From contig NZ_BMVL01000012.1 in assembly GCF_014650695.1 (NCBI RefSeq), positions 62,001 to 126,000 of the forward strand: 64,000 nucleotides of DNA, given 5' to 3'. The position numbers were made by a program, and so were the translations under genes. Under the pieces are notes generated by a model, which was not told the DNA's origin, made no database searches, and saw only the letters and a program-made list of their open reading frames with translations. The stretch comes from Streptomyces avidinii. Its GTDB lineage: Bacteria > Actinomycetota > Actinomycetes > Streptomycetales > Streptomycetaceae. Numbering within the stretch: position 1 is the first letter of the stretch; every line of letters starts with the position of its first letter. Of this stretch, positions 30,139 to 42,169 are shown piece after piece.

Positions 30139-32238
30139 TCAGCCGATGTCCAGGGGGTCGATGCGCACCCGGACGGCCTCCGCCGCCGGGACCCCGCGTG
30201 CCAGCCGGGCCGCCTGCGCCGCCTTCAGGGCGGCCGCGAGGGCGGCTCCACTGCCCGGCGGGACCCGGACGAGGGCCCGCTCCCCGGGGGAAGGCTCCCC
30301 GCGCCGGCCCGGCAGCGGCACCGGTCCCAGGATCTCCGCGTCGGGCGGCAGCCCGGCGCCGGCCAGGAAGGCCTCCACCGCTTCGCCCCGCCCTGCCACC
30401 GCCGCCATCCGGTTGACCGGCGGGAAGCCGAGCTGGGACCGCTCCGCGAGTTCCCGCACGGCATGGCCCACCGGGTCCCACCGCACCAGCGCCTGGACGG
30501 GCCGCAGCGTCGGCTCGGCGACCACCACGACCTGGCCGTCCCCCCGGACCAATGAGGCGGCCGCGATCCAGCGCCGCAGCGCGTCCTCGCCGGCCCGCAG
30601 GTCGGGCCGGGTCAGCATGGCCCAGCCGTCGAGCAGCAGCGCGGCCGCGTACCCGGCTCCCGCGGCCACCGGTTCGGCGCCGGGGGTGCTCACCACCAGC
30701 GCCGGCCGGTCCGGGACCTCGTCCAGGACGTGGTCCCGCCCGGAAGTCCGTACGGGCACGGCCGGGAAGGCCCGCCCCAGTTCCTCGGCGGTGCGCCGGG
30801 CGCCGACCACCTGGGCTCTGAGCCGGAACGAGCCGCACTCCTCGCAGTGCCAGGACGGCTCGTCCCTCCCGCACCACCCGCACCGCAGGTCCCGCTCGTC
30901 GGGGGCCTCCAGCGGTCCCGCGCAGACGGTGCAGCGGGCGGGGGTACGGCACCGCTCGCACGCCAGCCGGGGCGCATAGCCGCGGCGCGGTACCTGCACG
31001 AGCACGGGCCCGGTCTTCAGCCCTTCCCGTACGGTCTCCCACGCCAGGCTCGGCAGGCGGGCGGCCCGGGCCGCCTCGTCGCGGGCCAGCAGTTCGTCCC
31101 CGACGGTCCGGATCCGGGGCGCGCAGGCCCGTACCGTCTCGCGGTCGGCGACCAGGGGCCTCGCCCAGCCGGACTCGACCAGCTGGGCGGCCTCGACGGT
31201 GCAGCTCGTACTGCCCGCCAGGAAGCCGCAGCCGTCATTGACGGCGCGCAGTTCCAGTACTTCCCGCACGTGCGGGAAGGGGGCGCGCTCGTCGCTGTGG
31301 CTGGAGTCGCCGTCGTCCCAGACGGCCACCAGCCCGAGGTCCCGCACGGGGGCGAACATCGCGGCCCGGGTACCGATCACGGCCCGCACGGAGCCCCGGT
31401 GCACGGCGAGCCACTGGCGGTAGCGCTTCTCGGGTCCCGAGTCGGCGGTGAGCACGGCATGCCGGCCCTCGCCCAGCAGGGCGGTCAGGGCCGCGTCCAC
31501 GCGTGCGGCGGTCCGCCCGTCGGGGAGCACGGCGAGGGCCCCGCGGCCCGAGGCCAGGGTGGCGGCCATGGCGCGGGCGAGTTCGTCGGCCCAGCCGGGG
31601 CCGGGCAGTGCGGTCCACACGGCGCGCGGGGCGCCGCCGGTGGCCAGGGCGCGCAGGAAGGCGGGGCCGGCGCCGTACCGCTCCCAGCCGCCGGGCTCGG
31701 GGGCGGCGGGCGGGGGCAGCGGCTCCGGCGAGGGCTTGGCCTCGGCGCGGGCGCTCCGCGCGGGCAGGGCCAGCTGGAGCACGTCGGCGAGGCTGCCCGC
31801 GTACCGGTCGGCGACGGCCCGGGCGAGGGCCAGCATGCGGGGGCTGAGGACCACCTCGGGCGAGACGACCTGGGCGAGGGCGGCCAGTGCTCCGTTGTAG
31901 TCGGATTCGGCGCGGCGCTCGACGATGAACCCGTCGATGAGGTTGCCGCCCTCGCGGCGGCCGCTGTGCACCTGGTGGGAGCCGGCGCCGAAGCGGACGC
32001 GGACGCGGACGCCGGGCTGGGCGGCCTCGGAGAGCTCGGCGGGCACAGCGTAGTCGAAGGTCCGGTCGAGGTGGAGCACGCCCTTGTTCACGAGGACCCG
32101 GGCGACGGGCAGTTCCTCGGCCAGGGCGGCCCCCCGCCAGGTGCGCGGCTTGGCCTTGGGCGCCTTGGCCTTCGCCTCGGCGACCATCTCCCGGATCAGT
32201 GCGAGCTGCTCCGGCTGGGACTCGTTCGCGCTGCTCAC
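30139..32238 (-). CDS. priA: Primosomal protein N' (PriA), helicase motifs degenerate
   Basis: A 699-residue PriA homologue for replication restart. The N-terminal 3'-DNA-binding domain (~50-155) contains RVLVNKGVLHLDRTFDYAVP and GFIVERRAESDY. The zinc-binding region is intact: CERCRTPARCTVCAG...CGWCG...CEECG. By contrast, the Walker A position reads TALPGPGWADELA and the DEAH box reads WDDGDSSHS, so ATP-driven unwinding is probably lost, as is generally noted for actinobacterial PriA. The GTG start (32236-32238) was chosen at SSANESQPEQ; an ATG further upstream is less likely. Confidence 0.9.
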   Translation of the reverse strand: MSSANESQPEQLALIREMVAEAKAKAPKAKPRTWRGAALAEELPVARVLVNKGVLHLDRTFDYAVPAELSEAAQPGVRVRVRFGAGSHQVHSGRREGGNLIDGFIVERRAESDYNGALAALAQVVSPEVVLSPRMLALARAVADRYAGSLADVLQLALPARSARAEAKPSPEPLPPPAAPEPGGWERYGAGPAFLRALATGGAPRAVWTALPGPGWADELARAMAATLASGRGALAVLPDGRTAARVDAALTALLGEGRHAVLTADSGPEKRYRQWLAVHRGSVRAVIGTRAAMFAPVRDLGLVAVWDDGDSSHSDERAPFPHVREVLELRAVNDGCGFLAGSTSCTVEAAQLVESGWARPLVADRETVRACAPRIRTVGDELLARDEAARAARLPSLAWETVREGLKTGPVLVQVPRRGYAPRLACERCRTPARCTVCAGPLEAPDERDLRCGWCGRDEPSWHCEECGSFRLRAQVVGARRTAEELGRAFPAVPVRTSGRDHVLDEVPDRPALVVSTPGAEPVAAGAGYAAALLLDGWAMLTRPDLRAGEDALRRWIAAASLVRGDGQVVVVAEPTLRPVQALVRWDPVGHAVRELAERSQLGFPPVNRMAAVAGRGEAVEAFLAGAGLPPDAEILGPVPLPGRRGEPSPGERALVRVPPGSGAALAAALKAAQAARLARGVPAAEAVRVRIDPLDIG

Positions 32239-32433
32239 ATCAGCATTCTTACCAAATGGCACCGACAGCGGCGGGTGCGGTGCATGCGCCCTCCCGAGAT
32301 CGGGCCGGGCGGCGGCGGGTCCTGCGTTCCTTCGACACGGGGTTCGCACCCCGCTCCAGATGAAGCCGTCACCCCTCGCACCGGGAGGGCGGCGCCAGCC
32401 TATCCGCGCGGGACGGGCCGCACCAACGCAATT

Positions 32434-32460
32434 CGGCCCCGGACCTGGGGTCCGGGGCCG
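32434..32460 (-). terminator. Hairpin after metK
   Basis: CGGCCCCGGAC (32434-32444) and GTCCGGGGCCG (32450-32460) make a perfect 11-bp stem with a 5-nt loop, 15 nt past the metK stop. The rest of the 237-nt gap up to priA holds no gene that I can see. Confidence 0.75.
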
Positions 32461-32475
32461 TCTCGCTACGGGTGA

Positions 32476-33684
32476 TTACAGACCGGCGGCCGCGCGCAGC
32501 GCGTCCACGCGGTCGGTGCGCTCCCAGGTGAAGTCCGGCAGCTCACGGCCGAAGTGGCCGTAGGCGGCGGTCTGGGCGTAGATCGGGCGCAGCAGGTCGA
32601 GGTCGCGGATGATCGCGGCCGGGCGCAGGTCGAAGACCTCGCCGATCGCGTCCTCGATCTTCTGGACCTCCACCTTGGCGGTGCCGAAGGTCTCGACGAA
32701 CAGACCGACGGGCTCGGCCTTGCCGATGGCGTATGCGACCTGGACCTCGCAGCGCGAGGCGAGACCGGCGGCGACCACGTTCTTGGCGACCCAGCGCATG
32801 GCGTAGGCGGCGGAGCGGTCGACCTTCGACGGGTCCTTGCCGGAGAAGGCGCCGCCACCGTGGCGGGCCATGCCGCCGTAGGTGTCGATGATGATCTTGC
32901 GGCCGGTGAGGCCGGCGTCGCCCATCGGGCCGCCGATCTCGAAGCGGCCGGTCGGGTTCACCAGGAGGCGGTAGCCCTCCGTGTCGAGCTTGATGCCGTC
33001 CTCGACGAGCTGGGCCAGGACGTGCTCGACGACGAACTCGCGAATGTCGGGAGCGAGCAGCGAGTCGAGGTCGATGTCCGAGGCGTGCTGCGAGGAGACC
33101 ACGACGGTGTCCAGGCGCACGGCCTTGTCGCCGTCGTACTCGATGGTGACCTGGGTCTTGCCGTCGGGGCGCAGGTACGGGATGGTCCCGTTCTTGCGGA
33201 CCTCGGAGAGCCGCTTGGAGAGCCGGTGAGCGATGTGGATCGGCAGCGGCATGAGCTCGGGGGTCTCGTCGCAGGCGTAGCCGAACATCAGGCCCTGGTC
33301 GCCGGCGCCCTGCTTGTCGAGCTCGTCCTCGTCGCCCTCGACGCGCTTCTCGTAGGCGGTGTCGACGCCCTGCGCGATGTCCGGGGACTGCGCACCGATG
33401 GACACCGACACGCCGCAGGAGGCGCCGTCGAAGCCCTTCTTCGAGGAGTCGTAGCCGATTTCGAGGATCTTCTCGCGCACGAGCTGGGCGATCGGCGCGT
33501 AGGCCTTCGTCGTCACCTCGCCCGCGATGTGCACGAGACCGGTCGTGATGAGGGTCTCCACGGCGACGCGCGAGGTCGGGTCCTCGGTGAGGAGCGCATC
33601 GAGGATCGTGTCGCTGATCTGGTCAGCGATCTTGTCGGGGTGGCCCTCGGTGACGGACTCCGAGGTGAAGAGACGACGGGACAC
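32476..33684 (-). CDS. metK: S-adenosylmethionine synthase
   Basis: A 402-residue enzyme making SAM from methionine and ATP. Motifs GHPDKIADQISD (start), GAGDQGLMFGYA, GGGAFSGKDPSKVDRSAAY and the flexible loop are all present. The GTG start follows GGGAGC. Upstream, 212 nt separate it from coaBC; a GATAAACT sequence near 33770 on the minus strand could be a -10 element. I found no SAM riboswitch there. SAM level influences antibiotic production in Streptomyces, but no special control is visible. Confidence 0.97.
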   Translation of the reverse strand: MSRRLFTSESVTEGHPDKIADQISDTILDALLTEDPTSRVAVETLITTGLVHIAGEVTTKAYAPIAQLVREKILEIGYDSSKKGFDGASCGVSVSIGAQSPDIAQGVDTAYEKRVEGDEDELDKQGAGDQGLMFGYACDETPELMPLPIHIAHRLSKRLSEVRKNGTIPYLRPDGKTQVTIEYDGDKAVRLDTVVVSSQHASDIDLDSLLAPDIREFVVEHVLAQLVEDGIKLDTEGYRLLVNPTGRFEIGGPMGDAGLTGRKIIIDTYGGMARHGGGAFSGKDPSKVDRSAAYAMRWVAKNVVAAGLASRCEVQVAYAIGKAEPVGLFVETFGTAKVEVQKIEDAIGEVFDLRPAAIIRDLDLLRPIYAQTAAYGHFGRELPDFTWERTDRVDALRAAAGL

Positions 33685-33896
33685 AACGCTCCCTGGGGGT
33701 TGCAGCGGCTGCTGGCTGATCATTTGTCGGAACCACATCGGGGGCTGCGCCCGATCACGTTCCGGATGCAGTTTATCGGTCGCCACCGTTTCCGGGACCA
33801 CCCGTCTCGCCTTATGGGAGCCGTGTGACCTGCGGCACTCACATTCTTACGTACGGATGTGACCAGGAGAAGGGGAATCGGCCCAGGCGCGTCGCA

Positions 33897-35099
33897 CTAC
33901 AGTCGGACCGCCACCTGGTCCCAGATCACCTCGGCCAGCGCCTCCTTCGGACCGTAGGGAACTGGTGTTTCCGACCCGTCGGAGGCCAGGACAACCGCCT
34001 CGTTCTCCTCGGAACCAAAGGTGCGAGATTCTCCGACCTCGTTCACGACGAGAAGATCACACCCCTTGCGCGCGAGCTTGGCCCGACCGTTCGCGAGGAC
34101 GTCGTCGGTCTCCGCGGCGAACCCCACCACGACCTGCCCGACCCGGGCCCGGTCGGCCGAGATCTCCGCAAGAACGTCCGGATTGCGCACGAGCGCGACC
34201 GGCGCCGGGTCCTGGCCGTCCTTCTTCTTGATCTTCCCGCCCGCGTACTCGGCCGGCCGGAAGTCGGCCACGGCCGCGGCCATCACCACGGCGTCGGCGT
34301 CCGCGGCCGCCTTGAGCACGGCCTCCCGCAGCTGCACGGCGGTTCCCACGCGTACGACGTCCACCCCCGCCGGGTCGGCCAGCGCCGTGTTGGCCGCGAC
34401 CAGGGTGACCCGGGCGCCGCGGGCGACGGCGGTGCGGGCGAGGGCGTAGCCCTGCTTGCCGGAGGAGCGGTTGCCGAGGAACCGGACGGGGTCCAGGGGC
34501 TCCCGCGTGCCGCCCGCGCTGATGACCACGTGCCGACCGGCGAGGTCCGGCTCGGTCACCCCGCGGGCCAGGACCCTGCGGCAGACCTCGAAGATCTCCT
34601 CGGGGTCGGGGAGCCGCCCCTTGCCGGTGTCCTTGCCGGTGAGCCGGCCGACGGCCGGCTCGATGACGAGGGCGCCGCGCCGGCGCAACGTGGCCACGTT
34701 CTCCTGGGTGGCGGGGTGCTCCCACATCTCGGTGTGCATCGCGGGGGCGAAGACCACCGGGCAGCGGGCGGTGAGCAGGGTGTTCGTGAGCAGGTCGTCG
34801 GCCAGCCCGTGGGCGGCCTTGGCCAGCAGGTCGGCGGTGGCCGGGGCGACGACGACGAGGTCGGCGGACTGCCCGATGCGCACGTGCGGCACCTCGTGGA
34901 CGGATTCCCACACCTCGGTGGAGGCCGGGTTCCCGGAGAGGGCCGACCAGGTGGCCTCCCCCACGAAGTTCAGGGAGGCCGCGGTGGGCACCACCCGCAC
35001 GTCGTGGCCGGACTCGGTCAGCCGGCGGAGCAGCTCGCACGCCTTGTAGGCGGCGATCCCGCCACTGACTCCCAGTACGACCTTCGGCTTATCCACCAT
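33897..35099 (-). CDS. coaBC: Bifunctional phosphopantothenoylcysteine decarboxylase / phosphopantothenate-cysteine ligase
   Basis: A 400-residue two-step CoA biosynthesis enzyme. Residues 1-~185 are the flavin-dependent decarboxylase (VSGGIAAYKACELLRRL; VVAPATADLLAKAAHG; PAMHTEMW), and ~190-400 the CTP-dependent ligase (VVISAGGTREPLDPVRFLGNRSSGKQG). The start is MVDKPKVVLGVSGG. Lies 127 nt after rpoZ in the same direction, separated by a strong terminator. Confidence 0.96.
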   Translation of the reverse strand: MVDKPKVVLGVSGGIAAYKACELLRRLTESGHDVRVVPTAASLNFVGEATWSALSGNPASTEVWESVHEVPHVRIGQSADLVVVAPATADLLAKAAHGLADDLLTNTLLTARCPVVFAPAMHTEMWEHPATQENVATLRRRGALVIEPAVGRLTGKDTGKGRLPDPEEIFEVCRRVLARGVTEPDLAGRHVVISAGGTREPLDPVRFLGNRSSGKQGYALARTAVARGARVTLVAANTALADPAGVDVVRVGTAVQLREAVLKAAADADAVVMAAAVADFRPAEYAGGKIKKKDGQDPAPVALVRNPDVLAEISADRARVGQVVVGFAAETDDVLANGRAKLARKGCDLLVVNEVGESRTFGSEENEAVVLASDGSETPVPYGPKEALAEVIWDQVAVRL

Positions 35100-35170
35100 G
35101 CACTTCCCTTCGGCGCGTCCGACGTGTCCGACGCGTTCGGCTCTGATCGACGTCGTACCCACCCATGACA

Positions 35171-35209
35171 CACCACAGGCCCGGCAGATGTTCTGCCGGG
35201 CCTGTGGTG
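35171..35209 (-). terminator. 18-bp perfect hairpin terminator after rpoZ
   Basis: Arms 35171-35188 and 35192-35209 (CACCACAGGCCCGGCAGA and its exact complement) with a 3-nt loop, 17 nt past the rpoZ stop. One of the strongest hairpins in the window. Confidence 0.88.
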
Positions 35210-35226
35210 AAAGGACTTCTGGTGCC

Positions 35227-35499
35227 TTACTGAGCCGGGGCCTCGATGGCCTCGGAGGTCAGCAGACCCGCGTTGATCTCGCGCAGCGCGATCGAAAGCG
35301 GCTTCTCGTGGACGTGGGTGTCCACCAGCGGGCCGACGTACTCGAGCAGGCCCTCACCGAGCTGCGAGTAGTACGCGTTGATCTGACGCGCACGCTTGGC
35401 CGCGTAGATCACGAGGCTGTACTTCGAGTCCGTGGCCTCGAGCAGCTCGTCGATCGGCGGGTTGATGATGCCCTCGGGCGCAGTGATGGAAGAGGACAC
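35227..35499 (-). CDS. rpoZ: RNA polymerase omega subunit
   Basis: A 90-residue omega subunit that helps assemble beta-prime. INPPIDELLEATDSKYSLVIYAAKRARQINAYY carries the conserved region, followed by the MgtC-like end. A GTG start follows GGAAGG. It lies directly downstream of gmk, the usual gmk-rpoZ pairing in actinobacteria. Confidence 0.96.
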   Translation of the reverse strand: MSSSITAPEGIINPPIDELLEATDSKYSLVIYAAKRARQINAYYSQLGEGLLEYVGPLVDTHVHEKPLSIALREINAGLLTSEAIEAPAQ

Positions 35500-35572
35500 G
35501 CTCTACCTTCCGAAGATGGGTGAAAGATGGGGCCGCCCTGGAATCGATCGACGGAAAAGCATCGATCAACGA

Positions 35573-36136
35573 TCAGACAACTGCCATCAAGGCTAGCAGC
35601 TCACGCGCCACGTCCTCGACGGAGGTGTTGACCAGGGTGGTGTCGAACTCGGACTCGGCAGCGAGCTCGATCTTGGCGGCGGCCAGCCGGCGCTCGATGA
35701 CCTCGGCCGATTCCGTGCCCCGACCGGTCAGCCGGCGGACCAGCTCGTCCCAGCTGGGGGGTGCCAGGAAGACCAGCTGGGCGTCGGGCTTGGACTCGCG
35801 GACGAGCCGTGCGCCCTGGAGATCGATCTCCAGCAGCACCGGCTCGCCGTTGTCCAGGCGTTCCAGCACCGCGCCGCGGGGAGTGCCGTAGCGGTTGCCC
35901 GCGAACTCGGCCCACTCCAGCAGCTCGCCGTTGGCGATCAGCTTGTCGAACTCGTCGTCATTGACGAAGAAGTAGTGGACTCCGTGTCGCTCACCGGGCC
36001 GCGGCTTGCGGGTGGTGGCCGACACCGAGAGCCATACCTCGGGGTGAACCTTGCGCATATGCGCGACGACCGTGCTCTTGCCGACCCCTGAAGGGCCGGA
36101 GAGCACGGTCAGCCGCGGACGAACCTCTGCTGCCAT
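35573..36136 (-). CDS. gmk: Guanylate kinase
   Basis: A 187-residue enzyme phosphorylating GMP to GDP. The P-loop is GPSGVGKST, followed by SATTRKPRPGE and YFFVNDDEFDKLI for GMP binding, and LLEIDLQGA. The start MAAEVRP has no ribosome binding site but a GATAAT -10-like box only 6 nt upstream, consistent with a leaderless mRNA. A start further upstream would overlap mihF and is less likely. Confidence 0.95.
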   Translation of the reverse strand: MAAEVRPRLTVLSGPSGVGKSTVVAHMRKVHPEVWLSVSATTRKPRPGERHGVHYFFVNDDEFDKLIANGELLEWAEFAGNRYGTPRGAVLERLDNGEPVLLEIDLQGARLVRESKPDAQLVFLAPPSWDELVRRLTGRGTESAEVIERRLAAAKIELAAESEFDTTLVNTSVEDVARELLALMAVV

Positions 36137-36142
36137 AGAGCG

Positions 36143-36173
36143 ATTATCCAGGTTCTCAGGACTGCCTGAGAAC
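36143..36173 (-). promoter_or_regulatory. gmk promoter: -10 box with inverted repeat over the -35 region
   Basis: On the minus strand GATAAT (36143-36148) sits 6 nt before the gmk ATG. Immediately upstream, GTTCTCAGG (36152-36160) and CCTGAGAAC (36165-36173) form a perfect 9-bp inverted repeat with a 4-bp centre, covering where the -35 box would be. It may be an operator, or the mihF terminator. Confidence 0.5.
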
Positions 36174-36197
36174 GCCGGGAGAACTTCAGTCGACGCC

Positions 36198-36521
36198 TCA
36201 GGCGCCGGTGCTGCCGAACTCGCGCTCCAGAGAGGCGATCTGGTTGGAACCGAGACCTCGGACACGCCGGGACTCGGAGATGCCGAGACGCTCCATGATC
36301 TGCTTGGCGCGCACCTTGCCCACGCCAGGCAGAGACTCCAGCAGGGCGGAGACCTTCATCTTGCCGATGACGTCGTTCTCCTGGCCCGTCTTGATGACCT
36401 CTTGGAGCGAGGCGCCGGAGTGCTTGAGTCGATTCTTCACCTCGGCCCGCTCCCGGCGAGCCGCGGCGGCCTTTTCGAGCGCGGCTGCGCGCTGTTCAGG
36501 GGTAAGGGGCGGAAGAGCCAC
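36198..36521 (-). CDS. mihF: Actinobacterial integration host factor (sIHF/mIHF)
   Basis: A 107-residue nucleoid protein that binds and bends DNA. MALPPLTPEQRAAALEKAA begins the long N-terminal helix, and SLPGVGKVRAKQIMERLGI is the helix-two-turns-helix DNA-binding motif. The length of 107 matches the S. coelicolor protein. A GTG start (36519-36521) fits homologues better than the ATG of a longer frame. Confidence 0.95.
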   Translation of the reverse strand: MALPPLTPEQRAAALEKAAAARRERAEVKNRLKHSGASLQEVIKTGQENDVIGKMKVSALLESLPGVGKVRAKQIMERLGISESRRVRGLGSNQIASLEREFGSTGA

Positions 36522-36825
36522 GCCTACGTCACCTCGGATGTCGAACTGTCGGATACGGACCGGTGGGTAACCCAAAGGGCACCCCACCAGGCGAGCTCCC
36601 GAACAGCGATGGAACTCGTTCGCTGCGCGTTCACTCTGGTCGGAGACTAGCGGCCAACAACGCTCCAGTCAGCGAGAACGGACGAAAAGTCCTGGTCAGC
36701 CTCCACTGAACCGTACATCACGGACAAAATACCCCGGTTTTGTCCGATGAAGAGCGTTCGAGTTTCGCCAAGAAATGCGAGAGGCCCTGCCGCGGAGGTG
36801 CGGCAGGGCTTCCGGGGTGAGCGAA
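36522..36825. other. Gap between pyrF and mihF, with an inverted repeat at 36721-36746
   Basis: This 304-nt gap has no gene that I can support. It holds the mihF promoter region; CGGACAAAA (36721-36729) and TTTTGTCCG (36738-36746) are a perfect 9-bp inverted repeat with an 8-bp centre, 200 nt before mihF, and look like a regulator site. The pyrF terminator occupies 36784-36809. Confidence 0.6.
36784..36809 (-). terminator. Hairpin after pyrF (end of pyr operon)
   Basis: GCCCTGCCGC (36784-36793) and GCGGCAGGGC (36800-36809) form a perfect 10-bp stem with a 6-nt loop, 16 nt past the pyrF stop. Confidence 0.8.
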
Positions 36826-37665
36826 TTACGCGGAGACGGCCTCGTGGATCTCGTCGGCGAAGCGCCGCGCCGAGTCGCGCAGGGCGCTCACGTCCGGACC
36901 GTGCTTCAGGACGCCCCGGGACACGTTCGGGACGACGTTGCGCACGGCCTTGCCGAAGACGCCCGGCAGATCCGCCGCCGTCGCGCCCTGCGCGCCGATG
37001 CCGGGGGCCAGCAGCGGACCGTTGATGTCCAGGTCGAAGGTGGACAGGTCGCCCAGCGTGGCACCGACCACCGCGCCGAAGGAGCCCATGGGGGCCGCGT
37101 CCGCGTTCTCCGCCGCCAGGTGCGCCAGCATCGTCGCGCCGATCGTGCGGCCGTCCTCGCGGACCGCCCGCTGGACCTCGGCGCCCTCCGGGTTCGAGGT
37201 CAGCGCCAGGACGAACAGACCCGCGCCCGACTCCCGGGCCAGGTCCACGGCCGGCTTCAGCGAGCCGTAGCCCAGGTACGGAGAGACCGTCAGCGCGTCC
37301 GAGAACAGCGGCGAGGCCGGGTCCAGGAAGGCCGAGGCGTACGCCGCCATGGTGGAGCCGATGTCGCCGCGCTTCGCGTCCATGACCACCAGCGTCCCGG
37401 CCGCCCGGGCGTCCGCGACGGTCTTCTCCAGGACGGCCACGCCCTTCGAGCCGAACCGCTCGAAGAAGGCCGCCTGCGGCTTGAAGACCGCCACCGACTC
37501 GGCGAGCGCCTCGACGACCGTACGGGAGAACCGCTCCAGGCCCGCGATGTCGTCCTGCAGGCCCCACTGCGCCAGCAGGGCGGCGTGCGGGTCGATGCCC
37601 ACGCACAGCGGGCCCCGGGAGTCCATCGCCGCGCGCAGGCGCGTGCCGAAGGGGGTCACAGTCAC
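36826..37665 (-). CDS. pyrF: Orotidine 5'-phosphate decarboxylase
   Basis: A 279-residue, type 2 OMP decarboxylase, last step of UMP synthesis. The catalytic Asp/Lys motif is VVMDAKRGDIGSTMAAYA, with PYLGYGSL and the phosphate-binding end (APGIGAQG). Longer than the E. coli enzyme, as expected for type 2. GTG start overlapping the pyrD stop by 4 nt (GTGA). Last gene of the pyr operon, followed by a terminator hairpin. Confidence 0.96.
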   Translation of the reverse strand: MTVTPFGTRLRAAMDSRGPLCVGIDPHAALLAQWGLQDDIAGLERFSRTVVEALAESVAVFKPQAAFFERFGSKGVAVLEKTVADARAAGTLVVMDAKRGDIGSTMAAYASAFLDPASPLFSDALTVSPYLGYGSLKPAVDLARESGAGLFVLALTSNPEGAEVQRAVREDGRTIGATMLAHLAAENADAAPMGSFGAVVGATLGDLSTFDLDINGPLLAPGIGAQGATAADLPGVFGKAVRNVVPNVSRGVLKHGPDVSALRDSARRFADEIHEAVSA

Positions 37666-38771
37666 TTGGTGGCCTTTCGGGTCTCTGCGCCCACCGCTTC
37701 GGCGAGGGTCGCGTACGGGCTGTTGGCCAGGCGCGCGGCGAGGCCCTTGTGGATGGCGCGGGCGTAGAACGGGCCCTCGTAGATGAAGGCGCTGTAGCCC
37801 TGGATCAGCGTGGCACCGGCCAGGATCCGCTGCCAGGCGTCCTCGGCGTTCTCGATGCCGCCGACCCCGACCAGGACCAGGCGGTCCCCCACCCGGGCGT
37901 ACAGGCGGCGCAGGACCTCCAGGGAGCGCTCCTTGACGGGGGCGCCGGAGAGCCCGCCGGTCTCCTTCACGAGGGAGGGGGAGGACTTCAGGCCCAGGCC
38001 CTCGCGGGCGATGGTGGTGTTCGTCGCGATGATGCCGTCGAGGCCCAGCTCCAGGGCCAGGTCGGCGACCGCGTCGACGTCCTCGTCCGCCAGGTCGGGG
38101 GCGATCTTGACCAGCAGCGGCACCCGGCGGTCGGTCACCGTGCGGTCCGCGGCCTCGCGCACGGCCGTCAGCAGCGGGCGCAGCGACTCGGTGGCCTGGA
38201 GGTTGCGCAGGCCGGGGGTGTTCGGCGAGGAGACGTTCACGACGAGGTAGTCGGCGTGCCGGGCGAGGCGCTCGGTGGAGGCGACGTAGTCCCCCACGGC
38301 CTCCTCCTCGGGCACGACCTTCGTCTTGCCGATGTTGACGCCCACGACGGTCCTGAAGACCGCCTCACGGGCCGCCAGGCGGGCCGCCACGGCCGCCGAG
38401 CCCTCGTTGTTGAAGCCCATCCGGTTGATCAGCGCGCGGTCCGGCACGAGGCGGAAGAGCCGCTTCTTGGGGTTGCCGGGCTGCGGCTCGGCCGTGACCG
38501 TGCCGATCTCGATGTGGTCGAAGCCGAGCATCGACATGCCGTCGATGGCGACGGCGTTCTTGTCGAAGCCCGCGGCGAGGCCGAAGGGGCCGTGCATGCG
38601 CAGGCCGAGGGCCTCGGTGCGGAGCTCCTCGTAGCGCGGGGCCAGGGCGGCCGCGACGAAGGTGCGCAGCACGGGGGTGCGGGCGGCGAGGCGGATCCAG
38701 CGGAAGGCCAGGTAGTGGGCCTGCTCCGGGTCCATCCGCTTGAAGACCAGGTTGAAGAAGGTTTTGTACAT
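37662..38771 (-). CDS. pyrD: Dihydroorotate dehydrogenase, quinone type (class 2)
   Basis: A 369-residue membrane-associated flavoenzyme oxidising dihydroorotate with a quinone. The N-terminal helices (MYKTFFNLVFKRMDPEQAHYLAFRW) form the membrane/quinone tunnel of class 2. GLAAGFDKNA, NRMGFNNEG, NVSSPNTPGLRNLQ (catalytic Ser) and GVGGIENAEDA (FMN phosphate) follow. Lies 89 nt after carB, coupled to pyrF. Confidence 0.96.
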   Translation of the reverse strand: MYKTFFNLVFKRMDPEQAHYLAFRWIRLAARTPVLRTFVAAALAPRYEELRTEALGLRMHGPFGLAAGFDKNAVAIDGMSMLGFDHIEIGTVTAEPQPGNPKKRLFRLVPDRALINRMGFNNEGSAAVAARLAAREAVFRTVVGVNIGKTKVVPEEEAVGDYVASTERLARHADYLVVNVSSPNTPGLRNLQATESLRPLLTAVREAADRTVTDRRVPLLVKIAPDLADEDVDAVADLALELGLDGIIATNTTIAREGLGLKSSPSLVKETGGLSGAPVKERSLEVLRRLYARVGDRLVLVGVGGIENAEDAWQRILAGATLIQGYSAFIYEGPFYARAIHKGLAARLANSPYATLAEAVGAETRKATK

Positions 38772-38860
38772 CGTCGGAAAATCCCTCTGCGCTCGTGAAG
38801 AGGGGGACACCCGTCGTGAAACCGGTGTCCCCCTCCCCGTGTCCGGGCTTACGGCCTGCG

Positions 38861-42161
<3,301 letters not shown>

Positions 42162-42169
<8 letters not shown>

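Noticed and set aside
32350..32390. A T-arm-like sequence (GGGGTTCGCACCCC) suggesting a tRNA between priA and metK
   Set aside because: No anticodon arm, D arm or acceptor stem could be fitted around it on either strand.
33685..33896. A SAM riboswitch in front of metK
   Set aside because: No kink-turn, pseudoknot pattern or conserved SAM-I/IV core was recognisable.
36052..36068. GCGCATATGCGC palindrome resembling the site in front of fmt
   Set aside because: It lies inside the gmk coding sequence (HMRK codons) and lacks the second arm.
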